A stretch of 64,000 bases of DNA, from positions 3,611,871-3,675,870 of the forward strand of contig NC_083655.1 in NCBI RefSeq assembly GCF_963576545.1, written 5' to 3'. The stretch comes from Limanda limanda (lineage: Eukaryota; Chordata; Actinopteri; Pleuronectiformes; Pleuronectidae). Each line of letters begins with the position of its first letter. Positions within the stretch are counted from its first letter, which is position 1. The notes beneath the pieces were generated by a model that was not told where the DNA came from, ran no database searches, and worked only from the letters and a program-made list of their open reading frames with translations. The position numbers and the translations under genes are program-made. Shown here in pieces: positions 1 to 10,900 of this stretch.

Positions 1-559
1 CAAACACTCCATTAAAGGATGAGTGAGCACGCTGAATCCATGCCAGAGCCTATAGGCTCAAGCTGAATTATCTCAACTTATTCAGCCTATTAAATAGATG
101 GGGGTTTAAAAAAAGACCAAAAAGAAAATATTGTTTATGAGTAGATTAAGTTGTAGCAGCTTATATTGCATTGGCATTAAAACCAGAGATGTAAAGGAAG
201 GAAATTGTTAAATATGCTTTTAAAGAGTTGTCTAGGGTTGTTATTCCTAATCTTTGCTATACGACACGTTCTGGCAAAGACTTCTTCTCTGCCCCCATTT
301 CTGTAATCTGCAAAATTATACATTCTTGTTTTGCTGAATAAGAACATCTTTGATCAGATATATAAACTAGCTGTTCGTCGGGACCAGCTTCCTCGAGAAA
401 GAAGAAAAAAGAGCACAGCCTTGCACATTAGTCTGTATAAATTTGTGTGCACACGCGTCCCAAAAAGTGAGCCTCCCCCCCCCCCAGACGTTAAACTGAT
501 CCCTGCAACTAAGCAGTTCTGTGGCTCCTCTGACTTCGGTTGGACAGTAATCACGATGC
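1..559. other. Unique noncoding DNA, nothing recognised
   Basis: AT-rich single-copy-looking sequence. An open frame on the plus strand from 331 to 738 runs through an 11-base C tract (475-485) and has no recognisable domain. Overlapping frames on the minus strand are just as open, so I do not call it a gene. Confidence 0.6.
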
Positions 560-790
560 AGCGCACAGCAGAGGTCTGGCTGGTAAACCTTTTTAAGAGG
601 TCTTGCATGCATAATAAATTGATGCTCCTCTATACATGGGAGGATATAAGCACCCAAATTGACCATCTGCTCTCTGTGTTGCTGCAGCCTTTGGCACCGG
701 GATTCATGTCAACATTGCACTCTGTGTTTTTAAATTAACATGGTGCTGCTCCTCAGTAGGATCATATTGGGGTTTTTAATCACGAGACCA
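560..790. other. Candidate regulatory/conserved noncoding block
   Basis: Complex, repeat-free sequence with homeodomain-like AATAAATTG and TTAAATTAA words and evenly mixed composition, unlike the simple flanks. The reading as a conserved element is inference; no alignment could be made. Confidence 0.25.
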
Positions 791-2475
791 AACACAAAAT
801 AAAGGAGAAAGGAAGGTGCCAGTGACGTGTTTGAATAAAAAATGTTATCTAATATAAATAAAGGAGATAATTTACTGGGCTTCAATCAATCCAAGCTTCC
901 ATCGGAGTAGAATACAAGTCAGAGCCAGGTTGCATAAGCTTGAATACATTTCTAATTTCTTGTTTTAATGCACATTATCATGAGGAGCACGAAGCAGAAT
1001 ATCTTCAACATGATTTATCATCTATCATCTGAATCCTCCGACCCTCCACACAAATATGAACCAAATCTAAATCAGCTGGAAGTCAGACTCCATTTAAATT
1101 ACAGCCCTTTCATATCCATGTATAATATCAGAGAATTCAACAAGTGACTTGATGTATGAAACCTGAAGTGAACAGTGATCGAAAGAGGAAGAACCGAAGA
1201 TGCCGAGAGGGCAGGTGAAGGTTGTGAGGTCATCAAACCGCTGTCACCATGAGTCTCTGTGATTATTACCTGTGCTGTTTATATATATAAAAAAAAAAAT
1301 CTGCAGCATGATTTACAAGCTGTAAACGTCATATTTCTCCTCAGCGACAGACATTTACCACACGTGTGAGTTGGGAGCAGGAAACCAGTGCTGCGTGATT
1401 GTCACTTTGAGGAGCTCCAGTGATTGCTTGGTGGTTTTGGCAGCCCGGCACAGACAGAGTGTAAATCTAGCATGAGGGGCGTTGATGCACCACGATGCAG
1501 CACCTGTACCAAAGCCTCCACTTGGTGGAGCCCTAGACCTTCCAGAGCCTGGTGTGTGCTCTGCTGGCTGCAGTCGGTGGCAAAACCTCAGCAAGCTTTC
1601 ACTCATGTTTTCAAATCCTCTTTGCAATTTTTGTGATACAGTGCACACTTCATCGTTGAAAAGATATTCCAGAAAGAGGGGTGGGTTTTTCTAGAAAGAC
1701 ACTCCAGAGACGGGGACGCTGTCAAATAAAATGCTCTTATTCATTTAGAAATATATGGAGTGCACTCGTCAGTGTGTTGGGATGAGTGAAGGCTGGTATA
1801 TAAGCATTTTAAATGATAATGAGTTTATGTACAAACACCTGCTGATTAAAGACACGTCTCTCCATGTTAGCTTAGCCAATCTAAGACAGATCCAAGATGC
1901 TGTGGTGTAGAATGACCGGCTCCTTATTAAAACAGGTAAAAATGGGTATATATTATATATACGACGAGCTCCATCCATCCAGGTTTTTGATTGACATAGT
2001 GCTCTCGAAAATAAATATTCATGTGTAATCCTCTAAATCCAGCTGTGCGAGTGCTCCTGGTGCATCTCCCAGCTCCTTCCCCCTGGAACACTGAAAGGTC
2101 ACATTCCGTATCTGACAATAATTCAAGCAGCATGTTAGTGGCTAATTTGCACTAAACAATAATGGCATTACATGGGTGACCTGGTGCTCGGCGCTACACC
2201 CTAATATACATCACTTCTGTGGAGCTGTCTGCGTGTGAGGCAGCATGCGAGAGGAGAAGAGTGACAAATACCAGAATAGGGAGACTCGGGGGGCTGGATT
2301 AAGTTTTGTGCCTGGGAGGATGTGTGTGTGCAGCCTACGTACACAGCAGCACCGACGGCTGCAGCGCTCCAACGCCACGACAAACACCTCCAATGCGTTT
2401 TTTCTTTCTTACAGAGATATGAATGGTCGGGTGCTTCTCCATCAACGCAGCCCACAGCACATCACAAGTGAGATC
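791..2475. other. Unique noncoding DNA, nothing recognised
   Basis: AT-rich sequence with short open frames on both strands that have no domain, signal peptide or splice-site support. A short A run follows an alternating AT stretch near 1281-1299. Confidence 0.55.
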
Positions 2476-2572
2476 CACACACACACACACACAGCCTGGG
2501 ATGCACACTTTAACAGGTGCACACACACACACTTTGAGACGCATGTATGTTGCATGTGACAGGCACACACAC
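2476..2572. repeat. Interrupted CA microsatellite cluster
   Basis: Three CA tracts in 100 bases: about nine units at 2476-2493, six at 2520-2532 and a short one near 2563-2571. Overlapping open frames here translate to His-Thr or Cys-Val repeats and are artefacts. Confidence 0.9.
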
Positions 2573-3331
2573 ATGGATTTGGACGTGTGCTCTGTGGGGG
2601 GGTCTAACTGGTTCCCAGTGTGGAGCCAGGGGAAGCTGCCTCTCGCATGAAACACTTTGCATCTCGAGACAAAGTTGATTCTCGTCAGTCTTTATGGAAC
2701 CACAGCATAGCCCCGAGTCATGACGCCCACCTCAAAGTTACGCATGCAGCGTTCCCAGCTGTGTGACAGGTACACAACGCTGAGCAACACACACACACAT
2801 GGTTAAGGAAAGGAACACATCCCTGTAAAGCACTGAGTCATCACCACCACCCATCATTAATCAGTCTTAAGTTCAGATATCAGGAGGATGAATCAGGAAT
2901 GTCTTCTTCCCCCTGACGACACCTGCACTTCATCTCATTTCAAACACACAAATTACAAAAAAAGAAAACACACAATTCAAATCAGAGAATAGAGGATAAA
3001 CAAAATCCTGCAGCTTTGAAGTTGCAACACTTCTTCTTTTCATGTGACGCTGCCGCTGCAGCAGTCGTCTGGTCACAGAGCAAAGAGAAGAGCATCCTCT
3101 GGAGTCTGGAGGATTGAGGAAATATAAAATATGTCCCTCAACGTCAGTCGGAGGAGGAAGCCCTTACCTTTTTCTTTTTTTATGATTTTTCACAGCTTAG
3201 CATCCATCTGTGTCACTGAGCGCTCGGTGCTGTGTTCCTACTCCTGAGCAGCGCTGGAGAATCTGACTCCTCACGGCTGAGCTTACATTCCAAGACTGAC
3301 AACAGCACAGCTGGGGCGAATGTGTATGGGA
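2573..3331. other. Unique noncoding DNA with a short AC tract
   Basis: Nothing recognised apart from an AC tract at 2786-2799. Composition is ordinary. Confidence 0.55.
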
Positions 3332-3354
3332 GTGTGTGTGTGTGTGTGTGTGTG
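3332..3354. repeat. GT microsatellite
   Basis: Uninterrupted GT dinucleotides over 23 bases. They form the left edge of a larger purine/pyrimidine block. Confidence 0.95.
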
Positions 3355-3365
3355 CATGGGAGAGA

Positions 3366-3369
<4 letters not shown>

Positions 3370-3396
<27 letters not shown>
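3370..3396. repeat. GA microsatellite
   Basis: Thirteen to fourteen perfect GA units, switching directly into a pyrimidine-rich tract on the same strand. Confidence 0.95.
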
Positions 3397-3724
3397 TCTA
3401 CTGCCTCCCTCGCTCGCTCTATGCTTCTCTATTTCTCTCTGCCCTCCCTCGCTCCGTTTCTCCTCCCCACTCTTTCTGGCTCCTCTCCCCTTTCCTCCTA
3501 TACACTTTCTATCCTCTCTCTCTCTCTCTCTCTCTCCCTCCCTTTCTCATCCTCCCCCTCCTCTCTCTCTCTCTTCCCTCTCCCCCTCCTCTCTCTTCCT
3601 CCCTCTCCTCTTTCCCTCTCTCTCTCTCTGTCTCTCTCTCTCTCTCTCCATATCTCCCTCTTCCTCCCCCTCCTCTTTTTCCATCTCTCTCCCTCTACCC
3701 CCCCCTCTCTCTCTCTCTCTCTCA
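3397..3724. repeat. Polypyrimidine (CT-rich) tract
   Basis: About 330 bases made almost only of C and T. Purer CT arrays lie at 3514-3536, 3616-3648 (one G interruption) and 3706-3723. Long open frames on both strands (Ser-Leu-Pro rich on plus, Arg-Glu rich on minus) are products of the repeat and are not genes. Long mirror-like CT tracts can adopt triplex (H-DNA) structure; that is a known property of such tracts and was not measured here. Confidence 0.95.
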
Positions 3725-3928
3725 GTGCATCACTTCTGGCGGTGGATGTCACCCAGGCTGAAGCTGAGGCGACTCTGCCCCTGATTGGCTGCCATTCACA
3801 AGTTAGCGATAAAGAAAAGGGAGAGAGAGAGAGAGAAGAAAAGCAGAGGACGGAGGAGGAGTAGGGGGGAAGTGTGTGTGTGTGTAGTATGTGTGTGTGT
3901 GTAATGTGTGTGTGTGTAGTGTGTGTTG
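3725..3928. other. Short unique segment with CCAAT-like box, then GA and GT tracts
   Basis: A short complex segment at 3725-3810 carries GATTGGCT at 3783-3790, an inverted CCAAT box. It is followed by a GA tract (3821-3837) and degenerate GT arrays (3871-3928). A promoter is conceivable because of the CCAAT word, but there is no supported gene next to it. Confidence 0.4.
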
Positions 3929-4262
3929 CTAAGTGAGAAAACAGTGTCCTCACATCCCAGTGAGCATCAGTTGACTGTGGAATGGAGGAGCCGGGGAGGT
4001 TAGAGAACTGAGGAAGAGGAGGGTGGACGCTGGGAAGGAGCTCGGCGTGTTCTCCTTCCTCCTCCTTCCTCCTCCTCCTCCTCCTCTTCTTCATGTGAAT
4101 GCATCTACAGAAGACCAGTCTCCAGAAGAAGAGACTCATGACGGATCCACTGTACGATGTTTGATGTCTAAAGCAATCGGCCTCATCTAATCTGCTTTCA
4201 ATGACAGTGGAATGAAGGAGAAAAAGGCCATAACTTGTAAATCAGCCACGCAGCCAGGGCCC
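3929..4262. repeat. CTC-rich tract in unique DNA
   Basis: Purine-rich unique sequence leads into a degenerate CTC/CTT trinucleotide tract at about 4051-4090. The rest shows nothing recognisable. Confidence 0.6.
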
Positions 4263-4309
4263 TGTGTGTGTGTGTGTGTGTGTGTCTGTGTGTGTGTGTG
4301 TGTGTGTGT
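4263..4309. repeat. GT microsatellite
   Basis: Forty-seven bases of GT with a single C interruption. It is one of the longer dinucleotide arrays of the window. Confidence 0.95.
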
Positions 4310-4863
4310 TCATCTTCATCTCGTCCCACTGACTTGGCTGGCAGCATGTGACAGGTGCAACGCGGCCCAGGCACTCTGTCATCTCTTCTCATTACACGTT
4401 TCATGTTGGATGCATATCAGCACGTCTCCACACGCCGGGCGCCATCGAGGCCGATATGACGTTTTAATTCAACTGAAGGGGAGGCGGGGGGGGGCGTTCA
4501 TATATATATATATATATCACCGGGGCGTTTGATGCCGAGACGTTGAGAGAGAGAGAGAGAGCGACCCGACAGCGATACGTCACCGGAGGTCGATACTCCT
4601 CCCTGACGCGTTCCTCCAGCGGATAAATGGTGGCACCGGTGGAAGTGACTTTGAAATGCACGGGACGCCACTCAGGGCCGCGGCGGCGCCCATGAATAAT
4701 TGAATGGGGAAGCAGCGGTTTCACCGGCCAACCTCGTTTGAGCTCCAGTTCTTTCTTTTTTTTTATCTCCCGATATCAGCATGAATAGATTATCAACTCT
4801 CTGCACCAGATAAATAAAAATGCAAACAGGCCAAACTAATTAACATCGGGAACAACACAGCGG
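4310..4863. repeat. Cluster of short simple repeats
   Basis: Holds a short G run (about 4490), an AT dinucleotide array at 4500-4517 and a GA array at 4545-4561, set in CpG-containing unique DNA (4560-4700). No gene is recognised. Confidence 0.75.
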
Positions 4864-4910
4864 AGAAGAAGAAGAAGAAGAAGAAGAAGAAGAAGAAGAA
4901 GAAGAAGAAG
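4864..4910. repeat. GAA trinucleotide microsatellite
   Basis: About fifteen uninterrupted GAA units. Purine-only on one strand, so it belongs to the class of triplex-capable repeats. Confidence 0.95.
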
Positions 4911-4954
4911 CCTCCGTCGGATCTGAGTCACGTCCTCGTCAGATATCCAGAAGT

Positions 4955-5085
4955 AGGTGTGTGTCTGTTTGTTCATGTGTGTTGGCATGTGTACCGTGTT
5001 TGTATGTACGACTGGGGGAGGAGAGGTGTGTCATGTTTGCTTATACCCATGTGTGTATTGGATGGGTGTGTGTGTGTGTGTGTGT
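4955..5085. repeat. GT-rich degenerate microsatellite
   Basis: Interrupted TG/GT words ending in a purer GT array at 5066-5085. Confidence 0.85.
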
Positions 5086-5379
5086 TTGTGTGCGATGTTC
5101 CTCACTAACAAGCCGCTAGAAGAAAAAAAAAGGAGGCTATTTTGTACATCTCTGCATAGAATTAGGATTAATTTACTTGCTATTTACACCCCTGGGACGT
5201 TAATTACGCTGTTGTTACGCAGCCCAAACAACTCGGTGCAAACATCAGAGAACAAGCACACACGTTGTACCCGACTGTTTCAGGAAATACAGAAAAAAAA
5301 CGTGTTTGCAAAGTTCCCACAGACTCACACACACTCACACACAAACACAGCGAACATCTTAATTTCTGCTCCTTCAAAG
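5086..5379. other. Unique noncoding DNA, nothing recognised
   Basis: Contains a short A-rich run near 5125 and a CA-containing stretch near 5325-5345. No motif or frame is worth calling. Confidence 0.5.
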
Positions 5380-5760
5380 CAAGCAATTTCCAGATTCCCA
5401 TTGTTTTCATTTTTATCTGTTCTCCCTCCTCCCGATGAGGACTCCATTACATCCAATCAAAGTTTTCCCCGGCTTGAGGGAAGAGCTTCCTTAAATAAGG
5501 GTGTCTCTTGATCCTCTCCCAATTCTCGGTGTCGGCTCCCATCAGCATCACTGGCGTGTTGCACTGGTTTTTCTCCTCCTCAGTCCTGTAGCCGCTGCTG
5601 ATTAGTTCTCTGATTTCCCTCGCCTTCCCAGAGGAAGCTGCGGATGTCTAACCACTGTTTGCCGTGCTACCATAACAACTGCAGCTGCTGATAGGTTATT
5701 GATATCCCTCCTGGAACGGCCATGACAGGAGCACATTAGCTGATCACTGAAAACTCACAT
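5380..5760. other. Candidate regulatory block with an internal repeated motif
   Basis: Repeat-free, GC-balanced sequence. A motif of about 30 bases, roughly GCNGCTGCTGAT followed by TGATNTCCCTC, occurs at 5591-5621 and again at 5681-5710 in the same orientation. Each copy holds an AGCTGCTG/GCCGCTGCTG core. Spaced reuse of a motif fits a regulatory element or an old local duplication. Function is inference. Confidence 0.3.
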
Positions 5761-6562
5761 CCAGCCTCCCGCTGCTGCTTTTAGCGGCGACCACACACTC
5801 AACACACTTTCCCCATCGATACCGGCTCCCCTGGTTCCATCCCCATGACTCATTTTCATACTTGTTTCATTTTTCATTTTTAAAATATACTCATTAAATG
5901 TGCAGTTCCTCTCTAAGGACTTTCTGCTCTGACTGGTAGGCTCCAAAAAGTCTTTAAATCAATAAACTCTGTTATTTTGTGCACAAATTACGACAACAAC
6001 TAAAGGCTATTTTTTGGTATTGTTCATTTATGTTTATATCTTGGATGATTGTCTGTTTCCTTATTAAGTCTGTGGAGGGTTTCAAAGTCAAATCATTAAT
6101 TTTTTTGTCTGACCAACGAATGATTGTTTTTCATTGTTGATCAAACTCAACAACGACGAGCAGAGAATCGTCTCGACCGGAATTTAGATATTTTAGTTTG
6201 GAAAACGACCCTGAAGCTCTGAGCCAAAGTGAAAGTTGATCAATGGAGTAAAAAAGTCTTTGTCACTGTGTAATTAAAATGACGTTCGGATGAGTTTAAA
6301 AACCTTCAGCGAGTTGAGATCCTGATTTTTGTCATTTTTCTGTTTTCCAGCCTGTGTGATTAGAATCTACCATCACTCCACAAACGGTTTTATTTCAGTG
6401 TCCTTTCAATTTCCTCTTCATTCATCAAAAGTGCATTTGGTGAGTTTGTTGACCAAAGAATCTTGTAAATACCACAGATGATGAAGTTATTTTCGCATAA
6501 ATTCAGGGACAGTTTGTTAAAATTAACTGTCTTTGTAGGTTTGAAAATTTGAACCACTGTAT
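5761..6562. other. Unique noncoding DNA, nothing recognised
   Basis: AT-rich sequence without a supported frame, repeat or RNA. Confidence 0.55.
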
Positions 6563-6853
6563 CCCAATGTTGCTTCTTTGAAACGCTGCAACTAAGCTTC
6601 GTAAATCATAATTTGATAGAATTAAATAGACTAAATTGAAGGTTTATAAACTTGACTTTATATACTTGGCTTTGGGTCTATTGGGGGGAATGGGTCCAGT
6701 TAACCCAATGTTGCTTCTTTGAAACATTGCAACTAAGCCTTGTAAATCACAACTTAAATAGACTAAATTAAAGGTTTATATACTTGATAGAAAACAATTT
6801 CACACTCAGGTGGGAGCTGTGGCTTTGGGTCTATTGGGGAACTGGTCCAGTTA
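6563..6853 (+). repeat. Direct tandem duplication, two copies of about 145 bp
   Basis: Copy one spans 6563-6703 and copy two 6704-6853, head to tail. Both begin CCCAATGTTGCTTCTTTGAA and both end with GGCTTTGGGTCTATTGGGG followed by GGTCCAGTTA. Copy two carries about 30 extra bases before the shared end and lacks some AT-rich bases in the middle. The divergence shows this is not a recent event. No coding content. Confidence 0.9.
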
Positions 6854-7544
6854 TGGGTTCCAGCTCCTGTCTGACTGAACCGAGCTTTTACAGGTTAACT
6901 TCCTCGTGTCTAAATGACCTGATCTATTCAGTCGTGCTCCAGCTGTGGCTGTTTCATCTCTGGTTTCATTGTTTGCAGTAAAGACCGTGTTGTTGCACAG
7001 GCTGAAACAAAATCACATACCCAGATTGACTGTGAGCAAAGAAATGGTTTTGTTAAGGCCACAACTGAGTGGGCAAATAATTTCCCATTTTTCAAAATGC
7101 AGGTGGTTTAACAAATTCAATAAAGTGCTATAGCATCATAAATGGACTTAAACAAGATTCTGATTGTTGTTTAAGTGCAGTGGGCGTCTCAGTTTCACCG
7201 GCTCACAGTGGACGACACATCGTGGAGTATTTAAACTCGATGCCTTGTTCTTGTCATTCGATTCAAGCACAAGAATCAAGCAGGTGTTATCTGGAGCTGG
7301 AATTACAAGAAGCTATTCAGCGTCCGTGCCAGTCAACATTAAAGGTGTGAGTCATCCAGCAGAACCTGTCTCCTTATGAGATTTAGTCAAATTATTCCAT
7401 AATTACACTCAGAATGTTCTGCAGAGCCGGACGCTGGCGCCTGACCCGCGATGACTGAGCTTCATTTACATACATTTCACACTTTCACCGCAGCAGCAGC
7501 TCTCACCGAGGCCGACTCGCCCTGGAGGAGAGGGGAGTCTAAAA
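6854..7544. other. Unique noncoding DNA, nothing recognised
   Basis: Ordinary composition. The short open frames on the plus strand have no recognisable protein features. Confidence 0.5.
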
Positions 7545-7670
7545 GTTCAGGTCCTTGCTCAAGGACTCTCTGGCAGCTCACATGGACGTTAATGGACACG
7601 CTGGCTATCGCAGGGACTGAACCTGTAACCGTCAGGCTTTCAGAATGCTTCTCTCTCCAGTGGAGGTTAC
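7545..7670 (-). mobile_element. tRNA-derived SINE remnant
   Basis: Read on the minus strand, an A-box-like stretch (CACTGGAGAGAGAAGC) is followed about 30 bases on by a B-box-like GGTTCAGTCC (complement of about 7613-7624). These are the two internal polymerase III promoter elements of a tRNA head. Further down, a CCTTGAGCAAGG word lies at about 7553-7564; this core is shared by fish tRNA-headed SINEs in my recollection. Cloverleaf pairing is poor, so it is a decayed retroposon and not a tRNA gene. Confidence 0.7.
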
Positions 7671-7885
7671 TCAGAAGTCAGATCAGGACGGGTGCTTTGT
7701 GCTTTGATTAAAAACTCAGCTTTAATTTGAGCTGAATTCTGCAAACTGCAATTCTTCTTCATTCGCAGGCTTTTTAACAAAAGCTTTTTCTCAGGGTGTC
7801 TTCAGTACTGATAATGAACAGGCTGCATTAGCACAGTACAGTGGCCCCTGAGGACAAAGCACATACAAGGGAGAAAACACTAACG
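7671..7885. other. Unique noncoding DNA
   Basis: Nothing recognised. Confidence 0.5.
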
Positions 7886-7910
7886 ACACACACACACACA
7901 CACACACACA
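7886..7910. repeat. CA microsatellite
   Basis: Twelve perfect CA units. Confidence 0.95.
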
Positions 7911-10900
7911 GGGAAAACACATAAAGCATAAAGAATAATGATCCAGAACAATAGTGGTATTAATTTACATGAGCAGCAACATTATCTCCTCATTTCAAAT
8001 GACTTTAACCAGGAGGAAACATCCAGTGAAGTAAATGATAAACCTGTCGTTCACACTATATATATATTTAAACTACTACATGTATTTTTGTATGGATGTG
8101 TATAATAATCTCAGAGGCAGCTCGGCTGTTGACCTCGTCCAATAAAACACACTTTTTATTATGTATCTTTACCTTCAGACAAACTGGCAGCAACATATCT
8201 TTTTTTAACTCCGAGGTCAAATTTGATCTTTCAAAAGGAATTATATTTCAAAAGTGCTGCAGGCAACAGAGCCAGCGGTGAATTGGCAAAGGGCTTTCTG
8301 AGATAAGACTGTTCTGTGGCCGGACGGCGGCAGGTCATCTCAGGACTCAGGGCTGCGAGCTGCTCAGATAACCACAGAACTGGAAGAGGGGTCCGGACAC
8401 ATCGGGTCTACGGACAAGTGCTATTCAGATAAACCATATATTTTGATTTCTATTATAAAGAAATATGCAGTAATAAACGGTGAGGATGGTGTCAGCTACA
8501 TAAAGTCTGATTTAATGTGATATTGCTGCTTCTCAATCCATCGAGCCTCCCAGAGATCTGCTCATATTGCAGAGCATGTGTTTTCCACATCTTTATGTGT
8601 TTGGAACATATTTCTCTACATGTTTATTATTACATTTCTGTGCCTCCTCCTCAGGGTTGATGCAACATAGATCCATTTTTTAAATCAGCAGATAGTTCTC
8701 TTGCATTCGTTTTCTTGCAGCTACAAGAAAAACGGGGAAAATATCAGACAATTCATATTTATATCATGTTCACCTTGAAGCCACGAGTGTGATTCACAGC
8801 AATTTACGTTTTTATCTGACTTTTACACAAGTGAAGAGAACAAATATCACGTTGCTACCACCGACGATTATGTTCACTTCCCCCCAAAAGAGAGAAGTGT
8901 GTGTTGGAAGCGAACGTCCGTCACTGTTGGGCACAAATCCTCCTAATGTCCGGTGACATTTGTGTGGAGTAAGGTGGAGTGTTAAAAAGAAGAAGAAGTG
9001 CAGCATGGTGGTTTACAAGAACGGCCCTGAGGACGCTCCTGTCCCGAGCAAAGTGATGACACTTCACTCAGCCGGCGAACACTCACTGGTGGAAGTGCTC
9101 AGCGGGCGATATATCTGCTTTTATTGACTAAATTGCCACTATCATAAAAATTTCACAGTCCACTCCCCACTCATACGCATTTACCAGATTTTTTGCGGCG
9201 CAGCACTCAGCCGGGGAAATAACTAATTTATTACTACAGAAATAATTATACTGAGTCTCTGTTGAAGTAATGAATCTTTGTTTTAATGTGTTTTTTCCCC
9301 CCCTGCACATGTATTTCTGAAAAATAAGTGGTTAAAGAACACATAATGTTATATTGAAGCTATTAAATTCCAGCAGTGGGGTAACGAGTCGGCGTGGTTT
9401 CTTTGCACGTGCAACACATTGAAACCCACAAGGGCGACAGAGGAAGGAGAGAAGGAAGCTGCAGAACAACGTGTTCCGTTCAGTGTGAAGAAGATTTGAA
9501 ACTGTGACACTCGATGGTAAAGAAAACACACAAACTTATTTTCGAGTGAACCTTCTGTCAAGAAGAGAGAGAGAAAATGTCTCCTTGTCAAAAAGCACAA
9601 ATCTGCTCTTGTCACTTCAACAGTTTGCAAGGTCAGCGTTTAAAGTTGCTATTTGAAGACAAACCGGCTGTGGGAACATGAGGCAGCGAAAAGAAACAGG
9701 CGGAGAATCAGTGGAGAGTAAAGCTCGTGTTTGTTTGACAATATGTTTGCGCCGACTGGGGGCGGGGGGGGGGGGGTGTTCTCTCAAAGCGTCTCTCTCT
9801 CTTTAACATCCACTCGCATGCAAACATTTGTTTTTTTCTATTTCTGCAGTTTGTTTTTAAACTGCATCGAAGTGAAGTGCGGAGAACTCGGCAGGGGGGG
9901 TTTTTAAAATCACTGCATCCTTCATTTTCCTCAATGCAACTCGCCGGTGTCTTCTTTTAGGCCCCGCCCCCCTGTGTCTCCTAAGTGTCCACTTCTGCCC
10001 AAACCACACATCTTCAGCTTGTGAGTTAAACTTCTCTTTCAGAAGACTTGGAGTCCGAGTTGAGACACAGGACGATGTGGAACTCCCTCCGAAGCCAGAG
10101 GACGGAACAGAAATGTTTCCACAGCCGGTCGCAGTAAACAAAAACCTTATGAATAAAAGTGTCGGGGGTTTCCCTTGAAAATAAACTCAACACAAACATA
10201 ATTCTATTCCCCAATATTTACATCCTCCTCATTACTTTTGCTTTCACTGCTCCAGCTCCTTTTTTTTAACACTCTTAACATTTCATCAGCAACCAAACCT
10301 TGAAAAGGAGGCGATCGCTGCCCTGAAGATGTAGTTTGATCCTCCGGCCTTTGAGAAATATTAATGAGCAAGGTGAATCTTTAGTGTGTGGGTTGGTTTA
10401 ATTGTGGTGTTGCAGTTGTGTGTAGTGTGCGTCACGGTTTCACACTGGACTACGTGGGCAGTCTCCTCCCATAGAGACGCTCGTGGAGTCGCTCCTCTAT
10501 CGGCTCTTTGCCTGATTTCATTATTGAACTCCTCTGTTCGTTGGACACTGGACCTCCTGGGGACCAGCGGTAAACAAATGGGCTCCCCCCCCCCCACAGC
10601 ATGATTTAATGCAGCTTGCTCTGTAATCACCTCCCACTACGGCCGGGTTTTTTTTGTTATCTTGGAAGACAAATCTGTGGCGAATCCACTGTCGGAGCCT
10701 TAAAGGAGCTTTTAAAGGCAAAATGAAAAGGGTTAGGGTTTGATTGGATCTGACTCGTACTAGATTCTAAAATACCCACTGAACATGTTTCCCCTTCTCG
10801 CTATTTCCTACTGCGCTACTGTTGCATCACACACACCCTCGACCGCACTCCGTCTCATGAGCTGAACTCCGTAGGTTCTTGTAAACGGAGCCTTAAAAAG

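Noticed and set aside
331..738. 135-codon plus-strand frame
   Set aside because: Crosses a C11 tract, has no domain, and is matched by two overlapping minus frames.
3232..4139. Long open frames of 140-213 codons on both strands
   Set aside because: They translate the CT/GA tracts into Ser-Leu-Pro or Arg-Glu runs in every frame; low complexity, not genes.
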